Source: a virus. From it: a stretch of 37,342 nucleotides of DNA. Both the position numbers and the translations under genes were made by a program. This document shows positions 15,402 through 23,631 of the stretch, piece by piece. Each line of letters begins with the position of its first letter. Positions within the stretch are counted from its first letter, which is position 1. The notes beneath the pieces are model-generated. The model had not been told where the DNA came from. It made no database searches and saw only the letters and a program-made list of their open reading frames with translations. The stretch lies in IMG/VR virus record IMGVR_UViG_3300032242_003209, positions 1 to 37,342 of that record; one strand, given 5' to 3'.

Positions 15402-15778
15402 TGGTGGAGACGGGCGGAATCGAACCGCCGTCCAAAAAATATCCAACCAAACCCTCATTTACACGCTTGGACAATTTTTCTAAACTGACAAAATATCCTC
15501 GGTTTTTTTACGTCTGACCTTGGAAGCTAGACGCTGAATTTGTAATTTCGGAACAAGTCATCTAATCCGTTGCGCAACTTTGGGTCGGTCGAGCAGTTGC
15601 CGCTCGGTCGCTTAGGCTACTAAAAGCTCTTCAGCAACTGGAGAGTTAACTGTGTCGTTAACAAGGCTCCAAAAGTTTACAGTGTTGCCACTTATGGTTC
15701 TGATACATTATTACGAGGATAGCATCTTCCTCGGCGTGCAGGCGTGACCGATAATCCATGTCAAAGCCGGTCGTCCCC
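15402..15778 (-). ncRNA. ssrA: Transfer-messenger RNA (tmRNA), phage-encoded, one-piece
   Basis: A 377-nt minus-strand RNA. The 5' end GGGGACG (from 15778) pairs with CGUCUCC near the 3' end, one G-U included, to make the 7-bp acceptor stem, followed by A and an encoded CCA at 15404-15402. The T arm is the canonical GGTTCGATTCC within GGACGGCGGTTCGATTCCGC. The 5' region GACCGGCTTTGACATGGAT is the usual tmRNA D-loop-like segment. A tag reading frame, resuming at GGC (15689) after CATAAGT, encodes 25 residues beginning GNTVNFWSLV and ending PVAEELLVA, then TAA (15614-15612). The hydrophobic LLVA end is a normal protease signal. tmRNA with SmpB rescues stalled ribosomes and tags the nascent chain. 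No smpB gene is in the window. Confidence 0.93.
15612..15689 (-). other. tmRNA tag-peptide reading frame
   Basis: Twenty-five codons plus TAA. The frame is fixed by the in-frame stop and by the resemblance of CATAAGT-GGC-AAC to E. coli AATAGTC-GCA-AAC. The tag starts GNTVNFW and ends EELLVA. At 25 residues it is much longer than the 10-residue E. coli tag added after the alanine. Confidence 0.75.
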
Positions 15779-15799
15779 AATTAAATTATTGTACTACTT

Positions 15800-15807
15800 T
15801 ATTTATA
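15800..15807 (-). promoter_or_regulatory. Candidate late promoter for tmRNA, exact TATAAATA
   Basis: The minus-strand octamer TATAAATA ends 21 bases upstream of the mature tmRNA 5' end. The mature end is normally cut by RNase P, so the transcript start could lie in between. It forms a divergent pair with the motif at 15841. Confidence 0.5.
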
Positions 15808-15840
15808 AAAGAGCACATATTCAACAAAAAATTACAGGTT

Positions 15841-15848
15841 GATAAATA
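15841..15848 (+). promoter_or_regulatory. Candidate late promoter GATAAATA
   Basis: GATAAATA followed by AA ends 22 bases before the ATG of the gp6-like gene at 15871. It is the plus-strand member of the divergent promoter region 15779-15870. Confidence 0.4.
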
Positions 15849-15870
15849 AACCAAAAGAAGTCACCATTAA

Positions 15871-17568
15871 ATGGCAACCAATTTAACTGACCAAAATACG
15901 AACTTAAGACTTTTCACCAGTCTCAAAATACGAGTTAGAGACCTGTTGACTGAAAGCATAACCTTTCTGCAGAACACGTTTAAGCAGAGCAGGTCAGTAT
16001 TCACAGCGGCCTCGCCCTTCGGTCAAATACTAATTGTCATTGAGAACCTAAGTCAGCTCATATTCTATTACATCGAAGATGCGATAACCGAGTTAAACAT
16101 CAATGAGGCAAGTCGAGTCTCTTCCATCTACTCCTTAGCCTCTCTAGCAGGCCATAATCCAAGTAGAGCGATTGGGGCGACCGCTCAGATCAGAATCATT
16201 CGCAAGCCGAACATCACGCCAACCGCAAGCAAGGCAATACTAAACAATCTATTTAGGGTTCGTTGCGAAAATAACGGGCTGACCTATGTAATTGAATTGG
16301 TGCAGGATGAAGTTAGGCTTTCTTTAACCGGAACCGCGACAATATCGTTATTTAACATTAGACAGGGACAGATCGAATCTCAAACCTTTACTGCCAAGGG
16401 AAAGGCTTTTGATAGCTATCAATTGGGATCCCCGAATAATTTTTACATTGATAATTTTAACGTTAATGTTTACGTGAACGGCGAAAAATGGACAAAGTAC
16501 GACTCGTTGCTTGACATGCCAAGGGGAGGTAAATGCTTTCTTGCAAGGACTGGTATAACTAATGGACTTGACATATACTTTGGGAACGGTTCTTTTGGTA
16601 AGATTCCGGACACCGGGTCAACCATCACAGTTGAATACTTAGTAACTGACGGCAGCGCAGGTAACGTTAAGGTAGACGATCCAAGGCACGTTCAATTTAG
16701 CTTCGTCGACACCGGGTTTTCACCGATCGGAGAGGAATTATCAATGAACGAGTACTTTTCAATAGTGACAGTGAGTCCTCCTAACTTCGGAGTTGACCCT
16801 GAGGATCCTAGCCTAACTCGATTAATTGCTCCAAAGGCCTCTAAAAATTTCGCACTAGTTAACACGGATAATTACGAGATCCTACTGCAAAAAATGCAAA
16901 TGTTCTCAACGATCAAAGTTTACCTTGATCAAGATAAGAACGGAAACGTTCTAGATGCTAGAATGATTAACTTGTTTTTGGTTCCCGATGTTACCCAGAT
17001 GTTTAAAAATGGAACTGATTACTTTAACCTGCCAATCACCAACTTTAAACTTAACAACTTTCAAAAGAATGAGCTATTGAAATACGTTGAAAAATCCGGT
17101 ACAAAAATGATTTCGTCTGACGTTAAAATAGTCGATCCAACCGTCACCAGGTACGTGTTAAACGTTAGCATAATCGCATTTGATGATACATCAACTGACA
17201 TCATTAAGTCGGACATCGCTGACGTGGTTGGAGCCTATTTCATTAAGTTAAAAAGACACGATAGAGTTCCTAAAAGCGATTTGATCGCAGCTATCGAAGG
17301 AATTAGATCAGTTGACTCGGTTAGCGTAAATATATTAAGTGAGCTAAATGAGCTAGATAAGACAAGCAATCCAAGTTCAAGTAATCTAATAGGGCTTGAT
17401 GAATTTAACGACATCATCATTGCGCTAGATGAGTTTCCTGTGCTTAGAGGAGGTTGGACAGATAGCCTTGGAAATAAGTACTCTGAGGGTCTTTCCGATA
17501 CCTCTTTGGGAGCTTTAAACATTCAAATAAAATCAGTCGTCCAACGTAAAAATATCGGTATCGTATGA
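15871..17568 (+). CDS. Baseplate wedge protein, T4 gp6 / baseplate J-like
   Basis: A 565-residue protein. The N-terminal third has the helix typical of gp6/J proteins (GQILIVIENLSQLIFYYIEDAITELNI), followed by SLASLAGHNPSRAIGATAQIRI, where such proteins switch to beta structure. The middle carries FGNGSFGKIPDTGSTITVEYLVTDGSAGN, a hallmark of baseplate J-like proteins. The C-terminal part has RYVLNVSIIAFDDTSTDIIKSDIADVVGAYF and DLIAAIEGIRSVDSVSV, the usual ending module. It is somewhat shorter than T4 gp6 (660 residues). It forms part of the wedge that contracts on infection. It leads an operon with an 81-residue ORF, TerS and TerL, with the next ATG overlapping its stop (ATGA). Confidence 0.75.
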   Translation: MATNLTDQNTNLRLFTSLKIRVRDLLTESITFLQNTFKQSRSVFTAASPFGQILIVIENLSQLIFYYIEDAITELNINEASRVSSIYSLASLAGHNPSRAIGATAQIRIIRKPNITPTASKAILNNLFRVRCENNGLTYVIELVQDEVRLSLTGTATISLFNIRQGQIESQTFTAKGKAFDSYQLGSPNNFYIDNFNVNVYVNGEKWTKYDSLLDMPRGGKCFLARTGITNGLDIYFGNGSFGKIPDTGSTITVEYLVTDGSAGNVKVDDPRHVQFSFVDTGFSPIGEELSMNEYFSIVTVSPPNFGVDPEDPSLTRLIAPKASKNFALVNTDNYEILLQKMQMFSTIKVYLDQDKNGNVLDARMINLFLVPDVTQMFKNGTDYFNLPITNFKLNNFQKNELLKYVEKSGTKMISSDVKIVDPTVTRYVLNVSIIAFDDTSTDIIKSDIADVVGAYFIKLKRHDRVPKSDLIAAIEGIRSVDSVSVNILSELNELDKTSNPSSSNLIGLDEFNDIIIALDEFPVLRGGWTDSLGNKYSEGLSDTSLGALNIQIKSVVQRKNIGIV

Positions 17569-17810
17569 TAAGAAACTCTCTATATCAACCTGTGTATAAT
17601 AGAAAAGACCAACGACTTCACTTAGGTTATGCCTATAAGAATAACATAATGAAACGTGTCCTTTCCAATCAAATGTTCGGAGCTAATCCAGTACTCGATA
17701 AATTCATAAGTGATCTTCAAGGTTACATATACGAACACATTGAGGCTGTTAAACAGATTAAGATCTTTGCTAATCCGGCATTGGATAAGAACGAAAATAG
17801 ACTGAACTAA
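17565..17810 (+). CDS. Hypothetical protein, 81 aa, between gp6-like and TerS genes
   Basis: Not recognised. It is basic at the N-terminus (RNSLYQPVYNRKDQRLHLGYAYKNNIMKR) and helical later (VLDKFISDLQGYIYEHIEAVKQIKIF). It overlaps the gp6-like stop by four bases (ATGA), and its own stop overlaps the TerS ATG (TAATG), so it is tightly coupled on both sides. Such placement suggests a needed structural or assembly factor, but its length and composition give no family. Confidence 0.55.
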   Translation: MIRNSLYQPVYNRKDQRLHLGYAYKNNIMKRVLSNQMFGANPVLDKFISDLQGYIYEHIEAVKQIKIFANPALDKNENRLN

Positions 17811-18550
17811 TGGCACAAGTATTTTCAAAGGAAAAAAAGCAGCAGATAAAAGGCGAACTTGAGGAACTGTTAAGAACCTACTCAGGAGGACCAAATGCAA
17901 TAGATGACGAGAACATAGATGCTCAGATGTCAGAGATTGCTGCGGCTCCACCCTTAAATTTCTCGGAAATGAATTCTGAGTTTGAAAAACAGGCAAAGGC
18001 AATAACGTCCTCAATGCTAAAATTTTACGTTGACCTTGGAGTAATTGAGAAACATGAGTACGTGCAACAAAAGCAAATTCTAGATAATTCAAGCATTCAA
18101 AATATTTTTTTTCAGCTAAAGACTCTACGGATGGCAATCGAAAGAATAGCTGAGGAGATTAACCAGGGAAATTCTCACCCAAGGCTATTTGAAGTCTTTG
18201 GGCAGTTGCAGGATAAATTAACGTCAGTCGTTAAAACTCAGGCAAATTACATGTTGTTCCTAGAGGACACTTACAAGAAAATCAAACAGGAGATTGACCA
18301 GAATGAATCACCAACCGGTCAATCCACAAAATCAATATCTGCAAATACCGGAGACTACTACATAACCGCCGGAACCAAAAATTTAATGAAAGAAATTGAG
18401 GTCGTCGAAGTAGAAGATGAAGTTGACACTCGAAGGTTAACTCATCCGAGCAAAAAAATAGAAGTGATGACTGAACGCGGGCTATCTGATGGAATTATAG
18501 CCGAGGAAGATTCAGAGGACTTCTCAGACGATGTCAATTCACTAATATGA
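17810..18550 (+). CDS. Terminase small subunit, T4 gp16-like
   Basis: A 246-residue protein with a long central helical region and an acidic C-terminus. Residues 121-160 (NSHPRLFEVFGQLQDKLTSV, then a helix ending TYKKIKQEI) parallel the central domain of T4 gp16 ([22 protein letters not shown]). The following NTGDYYITAGTKNLMKEIE matches gp16 NATVFMGSPTELMDEIG in position. The gene directly precedes TerL, overlapping it by four bases (ATGA), as expected for 16 and 17. The protein forms a ring that recognises phage DNA and regulates TerL. It is longer than T4 gp16 (164 residues), mainly at the N- and C-termini. Confidence 0.7.
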   Translation: MAQVFSKEKKQQIKGELEELLRTYSGGPNAIDDENIDAQMSEIAAAPPLNFSEMNSEFEKQAKAITSSMLKFYVDLGVIEKHEYVQQKQILDNSSIQNIFFQLKTLRMAIERIAEEINQGNSHPRLFEVFGQLQDKLTSVVKTQANYMLFLEDTYKKIKQEIDQNESPTGQSTKSISANTGDYYITAGTKNLMKEIEVVEVEDEVDTRRLTHPSKKIEVMTERGLSDGIIAEEDSEDFSDDVNSLI

Positions 18551-21165
18551 GAGATTTCATAGCAAGCTCAGGAGGTCGTACTCGAATGAAGCTTTCCAAT
18601 TTGGACGCTGAGAATAGCGCAATTTGGACAACGGAAAAGGTCAATAAACTTCTTGAGGATTTCGAGAATGGATTAATTGACATAAAAACAATCAAGAACT
18701 CCCCATTTAAGGATAATGATCCGGTTTGGAAAAAGGCAAACATCGTATTCGAATACACGCCTGATGAACTTGAAGAACTTAAGAAATGCAAGAGCGATCC
18801 AATTTACTTTGCGAATAAGTACGCTCAAGTAATGCAAGAACATGGGATTGACCAAATTAATCTCAGAGATTACCAGGAGGAGATAATTAAGTCATTTAAG
18901 GATAATCGATTTAACATTTTAATGGCTTCCCGGCAAATCGGCAAATGTTTTTACCCATCTACTCTAATTATTATACAACCAATCAATGCAATAGTTTTAA
19001 CAAGTTTTCTAAATTTCTCAAAAAAATCAAAAATAATTGATCCAGTAGAATTATCAATTTCTACTATTGCTTCAGAGCTTTATTTTTATTTTAAATCATT
19101 AAGAAAGCCACTTAACATTTTCGACAAGATTCGTAGATATTGCTACATCTTTGTCTCAGATTTGTCATGGATAAAATACATTGCTAAGCTAATAATATTC
19201 CTAATCGAAAGGTATGAATTTAGAAATAAGAAGCTAGATCAGAATAACTTAGCTGACAAATTTCAAGAAGCATTTTCGGTAGATTCGCTTTTCAGCATTA
19301 AGACGGACACCGGATTTTCTCCAATTGCTCTATGTAATAGGACTCAGCCGTATAACCTATGGAAAATAGAGACGATCTCTGGAAAAACTCTAGAGGGAGC
19401 GGATCACCATATTCTCTTTAGGCCTGATCTTAGTCAAGTATTAATTTCTGAACTTAAGGTTGGTGATCTGATAGTAACAGTTGACGGTGCCGAGAGAGTG
19501 ACCTTGATAAAATCTAGCGATTTGGCCCTATCCATGTTAGACTTTTCGTTAGCTGACTTTAATCATAGGTACTGGACAAACGGAATACTTTCTCATAATA
19601 CTGTCATGTCGGGAGTGTTCATAGCTTGGTACTTAGTATTTCACACCGATAAGAACGTGTTGGCCGTTGCTAACGTTGCATCAACAACCAAGGAGGTGCT
19701 AGATAAAATTAAGTCAGTGTTGGAAAATCTGCCGTTCTTTTTGAAACCTGGTTGCATTTCGAATAACGTAATGTCAATGAAATTCGATAACGGTTGCAGA
19801 TTGATAGGTCGTACCACAACTAAAAACACAGGTATTGGTTTTACAATTCACGTGCTGTACATAGATGAGTTCGCTCACATTAACCCAGCGTACCTAGATT
19901 TCTTTTATCGAGCAATTTATCCAACTATTACAGGTGCAGGTTCCCAATCAAAGGTGATAATAACGTCAACTCCAAACGGTATGAACCGGTTTCATGATAT
20001 TTACGTGGAGGCAGTTATCGGTAAAAATTCATACGTGCCTTTACGAGTTGACTGGTGGCAGGTTCCAGGTAGGGATGATGAATGGAAAAAAATGACGATC
20101 GCTAACTTAGGCTCGGAGGAAGATTTTAACCAGGAGTACGGATTACAGTTCTTTTCTTCAGACAAGTTATTACTACCTTCCAAGGATCTTAAAAAGGTGT
20201 TCTCATTTAAAATAGCTTATCAGGTTCCCGACTGGGCTCAGGAACCTGATGTTGAGGCATTAATGGACGGTTTCTCAGCGCACCCGAACTTTGCCAAGTT
20301 ATCAATTGATGACATACGAAATGATGGAAATAATTACATTTTTTCAATAGATACGGCAAGCGGAGTTGGTCGAGATTACTCAGTCGTTAACATTTTCAAG
20401 TTAACCGCTCTACCTGTTAAACTATTGGAACAGATCAAACAGTTCATTAAGAACGAAGGCGACCTATTCACCCTGGTTCAAGTTGCATCCCTAAGAACTA
20501 ACAAAAAGGACATTAACGAGTTTTGTAATTCGATCGAGCATCTATTATACAAGGTGTTTAATTACGAAAAGGTTAAGATCCTATTGGAATTGGATCACAA
20601 GGGTGATTACGTGCTTGACAAGCTTAGCCAAAGCGAAGATTTCTGGCCTGGAATAATAATTCATTCCAAGCACACAGTGTCATCAGTTCACTGGAAACCG
20701 GGTCTTAAAATGACAGAGACCAACAAAACAAAATACTGCGAAAGATTTAAGTACCTAGTCGCTGTTAATAAAATCTTACCTAATGAATTTAAGACGGTTC
20801 ACGAATTGGGATCCTTCGGTAAGATGAATAACGGAACCTATCGAAGCCAAAACGGCAACGACGATTTGGCAATGACATGCGTTGCAACCTCGGCGTTCTT
20901 TGAATCTCCCAACTTTTGGGAATTGGTAAACGAGGAGCTTGATAGGTTACCTAAAGAATATTTAAAAGAGGTTTATGCGAAGTACTTGGGCACCGAGTAC
21001 GCTGGAACGGCCTCACAGTACGATTACGATTCATTAAGATCGCTAAATACTACGCCTGAGGTTACAAAACCTGGAGCAACCAGAAGAGTTGACGAAAGTT
21101 ACATCAGCTCATATAAGGAGGTAATGGAAAAATTTTACGGAAAAAGTCAATCAAATGAAAACTAA
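18547..21165 (+). CDS. Terminase large subunit (T4 gp17-like) carrying an in-frame mini-intein
   Basis: The 872-residue precursor contains a 218-residue intein at residues 134-351 and would give a 654-residue mature protein. After removal, the ATPase P-loop reads ASRQIGK-TVMSG, as in T4 gp17 (SRQLGKT). Walker B is LYIDEFAHINP (Asp440 and Glu441 in the precursor), followed by the coupling motif TSTPNGMN. The C-terminal RNase H-like nuclease has FSIDTASGVGRDYS (Asp602), ILLELDHKGDYV and GNDDLAMTCVA, the usual three acidic motifs. TerL drives DNA into the prohead and cuts the concatemer. Without splicing the P-loop is interrupted between Lys and Thr, so packaging should depend on splicing. The gene overlaps TerS upstream and the next small ORF by 11 bases. 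Confidence 0.9.
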   Translation: MRDFIASSGGRTRMKLSNLDAENSAIWTTEKVNKLLEDFENGLIDIKTIKNSPFKDNDPVWKKANIVFEYTPDELEELKKCKSDPIYFANKYAQVMQEHGIDQINLRDYQEEIIKSFKDNRFNILMASRQIGKCFYPSTLIIIQPINAIVLTSFLNFSKKSKIIDPVELSISTIASELYFYFKSLRKPLNIFDKIRRYCYIFVSDLSWIKYIAKLIIFLIERYEFRNKKLDQNNLADKFQEAFSVDSLFSIKTDTGFSPIALCNRTQPYNLWKIETISGKTLEGADHHILFRPDLSQVLISELKVGDLIVTVDGAERVTLIKSSDLALSMLDFSLADFNHRYWTNGILSHNTVMSGVFIAWYLVFHTDKNVLAVANVASTTKEVLDKIKSVLENLPFFLKPGCISNNVMSMKFDNGCRLIGRTTTKNTGIGFTIHVLYIDEFAHINPAYLDFFYRAIYPTITGAGSQSKVIITSTPNGMNRFHDIYVEAVIGKNSYVPLRVDWWQVPGRDDEWKKMTIANLGSEEDFNQEYGLQFFSSDKLLLPSKDLKKVFSFKIAYQVPDWAQEPDVEALMDGFSAHPNFAKLSIDDIRNDGNNYIFSIDTASGVGRDYSVVNIFKLTALPVKLLEQIKQFIKNEGDLFTLVQVASLRTNKKDINEFCNSIEHLLYKVFNYEKVKILLELDHKGDYVLDKLSQSEDFWPGIIIHSKHTVSSVHWKPGLKMTETNKTKYCERFKYLVAVNKILPNEFKTVHELGSFGKMNNGTYRSQNGNDDLAMTCVATSAFFESPNFWELVNEELDRLPKEYLKEVYAKYLGTEYAGTASQYDYDSLRSLNTTPEVTKPGATRRVDESYISSYKEVMEKFYGKSQSNEN
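18946..19599 (+). mobile_element. Mini-intein in the terminase P-loop, 218 aa
   Basis: The first residue is Cys (CFYPSTLI, block A). Block B is a GKTLEGADHHILF-like segment. Block F is LDFSLADFNHRYW, and the C-terminus NGILSHN (block G) is followed by extein Thr. This is the order of a class 1 intein. The length equals a splicing domain without an obvious LAGLIDADG or HNH homing endonuclease. Residues about 15-105 of the insert are AT-rich, hydrophobic and unlike the flanking extein, and may be the remains of an endonuclease or a foreign linker. Block B lacks its usual Thr (Ala or Gly there). In families with this motif, splicing needs the block B His, which is present. Confidence 0.85.
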
Positions 21166-21469
21166 CGACTCACCCCAATTTAACTACGGTGATAACAAAA
21201 AACAGATCTTCGACACGATCATATCTCACATTGATTCTGCCGTGTCAAACAATCATTCTCAAATATTCATTAAGAAATTACTGATAGTTGATGAAGAGGT
21301 TGACGTAATCGCTAAAAAAACGGACTGGCCTGACTGTTTAGATAAGGCCATTGCCTTTTATAAATCCTCCGAAAATTACGAGGCCTGTGCGAAATGCCAA
21401 GCTTTACTCGATAAAATAAGTTCAACTAAACCTAAAAAAACAAAATCAAATGGGGGAAAGACAATCTAA
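21155..21469 (+). CDS. Hypothetical protein, 104 aa
   Basis: A small acidic-to-neutral protein with a C-terminal Lys-rich tail (TKPKKTKSNGGK). Residues 55-95 resemble a helical pair with two Cys (ACAKCQALLD). No known family is recognised. It starts within the last codons of TerL (11-base overlap), and its end overlaps the PhoH start by 20 bases. It could be a regulator or adaptor of packaging or PhoH, but the sequence does not show this. Confidence 0.5.
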   Translation: MKTNDSPQFNYGDNKKQIFDTIISHIDSAVSNNHSQIFIKKLLIVDEEVDVIAKKTDWPDCLDKAIAFYKSSENYEACAKCQALLDKISSTKPKKTKSNGGKTI

Positions 21470-22166
21470 ACGCAAGCCAACCAAGCTTGAATTAACCGAG
21501 ACCGATCTACGACACGTTACTCTAAAGGCATCTCAGGAGCAGTACATGCAAAAAATAATGTCAAATGAAATTACTTTTTGTTATGGACCGGCTGGAACCA
21601 GTAAAACTTTCACAGCGTGTTTAGCCGCTCTAAAGCTCTACGTTGACGGCAAGATCAAAAGAATCATCCTGTCGAAACCAATTCAAGAGTCGGGCGAAAA
21701 GCTTGGATTTTTACCAGGAGACGTAAAGGATAAAATTGATCCATTTATGGAAAGTTATCGATCTAATTTGGTAAAATTACTACATGATCCTGGCCATGTA
21801 GGCTGGCTCGAAGCGGTTAAAATCATTGAATTTAGGCCTCTTGCTTACATGAGAGGAGCTACGTTTGACGATTGCCTAATGATTCTAGATGAAGCCCAGA
21901 ACGCTGATTTTAAACAGCTGATGCTATTTGTTACCAGGATGGGAAGAGGATCAAAGGTTTTAATTTGCGGGGACGTTAGCCAATATGACATCGCAAAGAG
22001 TAGAGTAGCCTTACCTGACTTTATTGATCTTCTTAAAGGGGTGAAAGGTTTGGGAATTCACCAATTTACTGAAGAGGACATTGTTAGAAACAAGATTTTA
22101 ATTGAAATAACTGACCGTTACGAAAAGTGGAAATCCACAAGCTCGAATAATAAACACTTTAACTAA
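21450..22166 (+). CDS. phoH: PhoH-like ATPase
   Basis: A 238-residue P-loop ATPase of the PhoH family. Walker A is GPAGTSKT (residues 46-53, in FCYGPAGTSKTFTA). The family signature ILSKPIQESGEKLGFLPGDVKDKIDPFM follows. Walker B is LMILDEAQNA, with VLICGDVSQYDI beyond it. The length and lack of a KH domain match the phage form. PhoH proteins are common in lytic phages; their role is not established but may involve RNA metabolism or phosphate-stress physiology. The ATG at 21450 overlaps the previous gene. Confidence 0.9.
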   Translation: MGERQSKRKPTKLELTETDLRHVTLKASQEQYMQKIMSNEITFCYGPAGTSKTFTACLAALKLYVDGKIKRIILSKPIQESGEKLGFLPGDVKDKIDPFMESYRSNLVKLLHDPGHVGWLEAVKIIEFRPLAYMRGATFDDCLMILDEAQNADFKQLMLFVTRMGRGSKVLICGDVSQYDIAKSRVALPDFIDLLKGVKGLGIHQFTEEDIVRNKILIEITDRYEKWKSTSSNNKHFN

Positions 22167-22182
22167 GTTATAAAAACCCTTA

Positions 22183-22809
22183 ATGAATTCTTACGAAGTA
22201 TTAAACAAACAGCTAAACGACGAAATGCAGAGCCTGGCCGAGCTCATTAAAACCGGCAAACACACGGAACGGGACAGGAATCGACTTGCCTCAATAATGT
22301 ATCCCAAGTTAAGGTATTTCATTTGGAAATTCTTTCATGATGATGATGAGACCGAAGAGGTGATACATAACACGATGCTAAAGATATTCAAGGGACTTTC
22401 TTCGTATAGCGACACGTACCGATTCACAACCTGGATCTATACGATCGCTAAAAACGAAGCCTTATTACATCAGCATAAGCTTAAGGTGCAGTACTCAATC
22501 AGCATTGATAACTTACTCAAACCTCTAAACATACCTGATGACCATGAGATAAATTTAGAAAAGGAAAAATGCTTTGATGATTTGTACGTCATGTTTCAAG
22601 TCGAAATAATTGACATGCCGGACTGTCTAGAAAAGTCGATTTTGATCGATAAGGAAATTTATCAAATGAAAGGTAAGGAAATTTCTGAAAAGTACGAAAT
22701 GAACCTTAATACGATCAAGACCAAGATTAGAAAGGCCAGAAAAATGATAAAGACCGCAATTCTAACAAAGAATCCAGAAATGATAGAAAAAATAGAGGAT
22801 TACTTTTAA
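22183..22809 (+). CDS. ECF-type RNA polymerase sigma factor, candidate late sigma
   Basis: A 208-residue protein with both core sigma-70 domains. Region 2 is residues 35-100 (YPKLRYFIWKFF, then ETEEVIHNTMLKIFKGLSSY, then RFTTWIYTIAKNEAL). Region 4 is about 148-194, with a helix-turn-helix around residues 163-186 (KGKEISEKYEMN, NTIKTKIRKARK). There are no regions 1.1 or 3. It would recruit host RNA polymerase to specific promoters. It follows PhoH by 16 bases in the packaging cluster. Given the T4-late-like motifs nearby, it may replace gp55, which is inference. Confidence 0.75.
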   Translation: MNSYEVLNKQLNDEMQSLAELIKTGKHTERDRNRLASIMYPKLRYFIWKFFHDDDETEEVIHNTMLKIFKGLSSYSDTYRFTTWIYTIAKNEALLHQHKLKVQYSISIDNLLKPLNIPDDHEINLEKEKCFDDLYVMFQVEIIDMPDCLEKSILIDKEIYQMKGKEISEKYEMNLNTIKTKIRKARKMIKTAILTKNPEMIEKIEDYF

Positions 22810-22812
22810 ACC

Positions 22813-23319
22813 ATGTCGATAATTAGTTTTTTACAACCGCAAAAGGTCATTGATTCAGTTAAATCCTTAAGTAAGGACGTTTCGAATTACCTGTTCTATC
22901 GAGATAAAATAAAGTTACTTGAATCAGAGGGAATCTTTAGGGATCTCAACATGAGAGTTGACTGGATTAAACGAGTCTATTACGTCATTAATCTTGAACC
23001 TGAAACGATGCTAGCAACAGGTGATATTCGAGACCTTGAAAAAAGTCGAGTATTTGAATCAGTTTCACGGTACCAGGGAAGTTTCGTAAGCCTTAACCTA
23101 ACGGAGATCGTTGACGTCAGAACTCGCAGAATCAAAACTGCCGATTATTACGCTTACTTAGTCTGGATAAGGTACAGAATCATATCAACTTGGGGAGATC
23201 TTTATAATGTGATTGGGGCCTCCGTGCTCGCTTATTATTTGGTTCGATTATTGAACTACATATACATTAACGTGGATGTGATACAGTCACTAGTAACCTC
23301 AATTCTCAATAGGAGATAA
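22813..23319 (+). CDS. Hypothetical protein with C-terminal membrane segment, 168 aa
   Basis: Not recognised. Residues 1-110 are soluble and basic (VRTRRIKTADYYAYLVWIRYRI near 102-123). A hydrophobic stretch at about 130-152 (YNVIGASVLAYYLVRLLNYI) could span the membrane once. It starts three bases after the sigma-factor stop, so it is likely co-transcribed. The next two genes are also membrane proteins, and the cluster could concern lysis or the host envelope, but none carries a diagnostic lysis motif. Confidence 0.5.
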   Translation: MSIISFLQPQKVIDSVKSLSKDVSNYLFYRDKIKLLESEGIFRDLNMRVDWIKRVYYVINLEPETMLATGDIRDLEKSRVFESVSRYQGSFVSLNLTEIVDVRTRRIKTADYYAYLVWIRYRIISTWGDLYNVIGASVLAYYLVRLLNYIYINVDVIQSLVTSILNRR

Positions 23320-23322
23320 ATA
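23315..23322 (+). promoter_or_regulatory. Candidate late promoter GATAAATA
   Basis: GATAAATA overlaps the stop codon of the 168-residue gene and ends 18 bases before the ATG at 23341. It matches the motif family seen at 1429, 15841 and 31130. Confidence 0.35.
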
Positions 23323-23340
23323 ACCCAAATACAAATCAAC

Positions 23341-23631
23341 ATGAAATTCATAGACAAATACTTTAACCGAATCGTTACGATTTTTTTGTTTTTGATATTC
23401 GCACAACAATGTTCGAATTCACACACACTGTCCGGAATCGAGAAAAAACAAAGGATCGAGTCAATTAGGCTTGATTCAATCTCGACACGATCTGAGATTG
23501 CAAGGTCTCTAAAAATCGAAGGTCTAAAATCCGAAATGCGAATGATTCAGTCAACCGATCGTAAGATTCTTGACGTTAATCGCCAGTCCGAGATCGATAG
23601 AGAACTAAAACGTTTGGAATCCACCAAGTAA
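23341..23631 (+). CDS. Small membrane-anchored coiled-coil protein, possible spanin-like
   Basis: 96 residues. Residues 10-23 are strongly hydrophobic (RIVTIFLFLIFAQ), and a Cys sits at 24 (AQQC), a poor lipobox. The remainder is highly charged and probably coiled-coil (SEIARSLKIEGLKSEMRMIQ, then DVNRQSEIDRELKRL). This layout, a single N-terminal anchor plus periplasmic coiled coil, is that of inner-membrane spanins, but no lysis partner is clear. The ATG of the next gene lies at its stop (TAATG). Confidence 0.45.
   Translation: MKFIDKYFNRIVTIFLFLIFAQQCSNSHTLSGIEKKQRIESIRLDSISTRSEIARSLKIEGLKSEMRMIQSTDRKILDVNRQSEIDRELKRLESTK

Noticed and set aside
15267-15488. Plus-strand open frame between terminator and tmRNA
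   Set aside because: It overlaps the tmRNA 3' half and two terminators on the minus strand.
15402-15778. tRNA gene at the CCA-ending sequence
   Set aside because: The acceptor and T arms belong to a 377-nt tmRNA with a tag frame; no anticodon arm is present.
18946-19599. Group I intron or a frame-disrupting insertion in TerL
   Set aside because: The insert is in frame with Cys1, block B His, block F and HN-Thr; these identify an intein rather than an intron.
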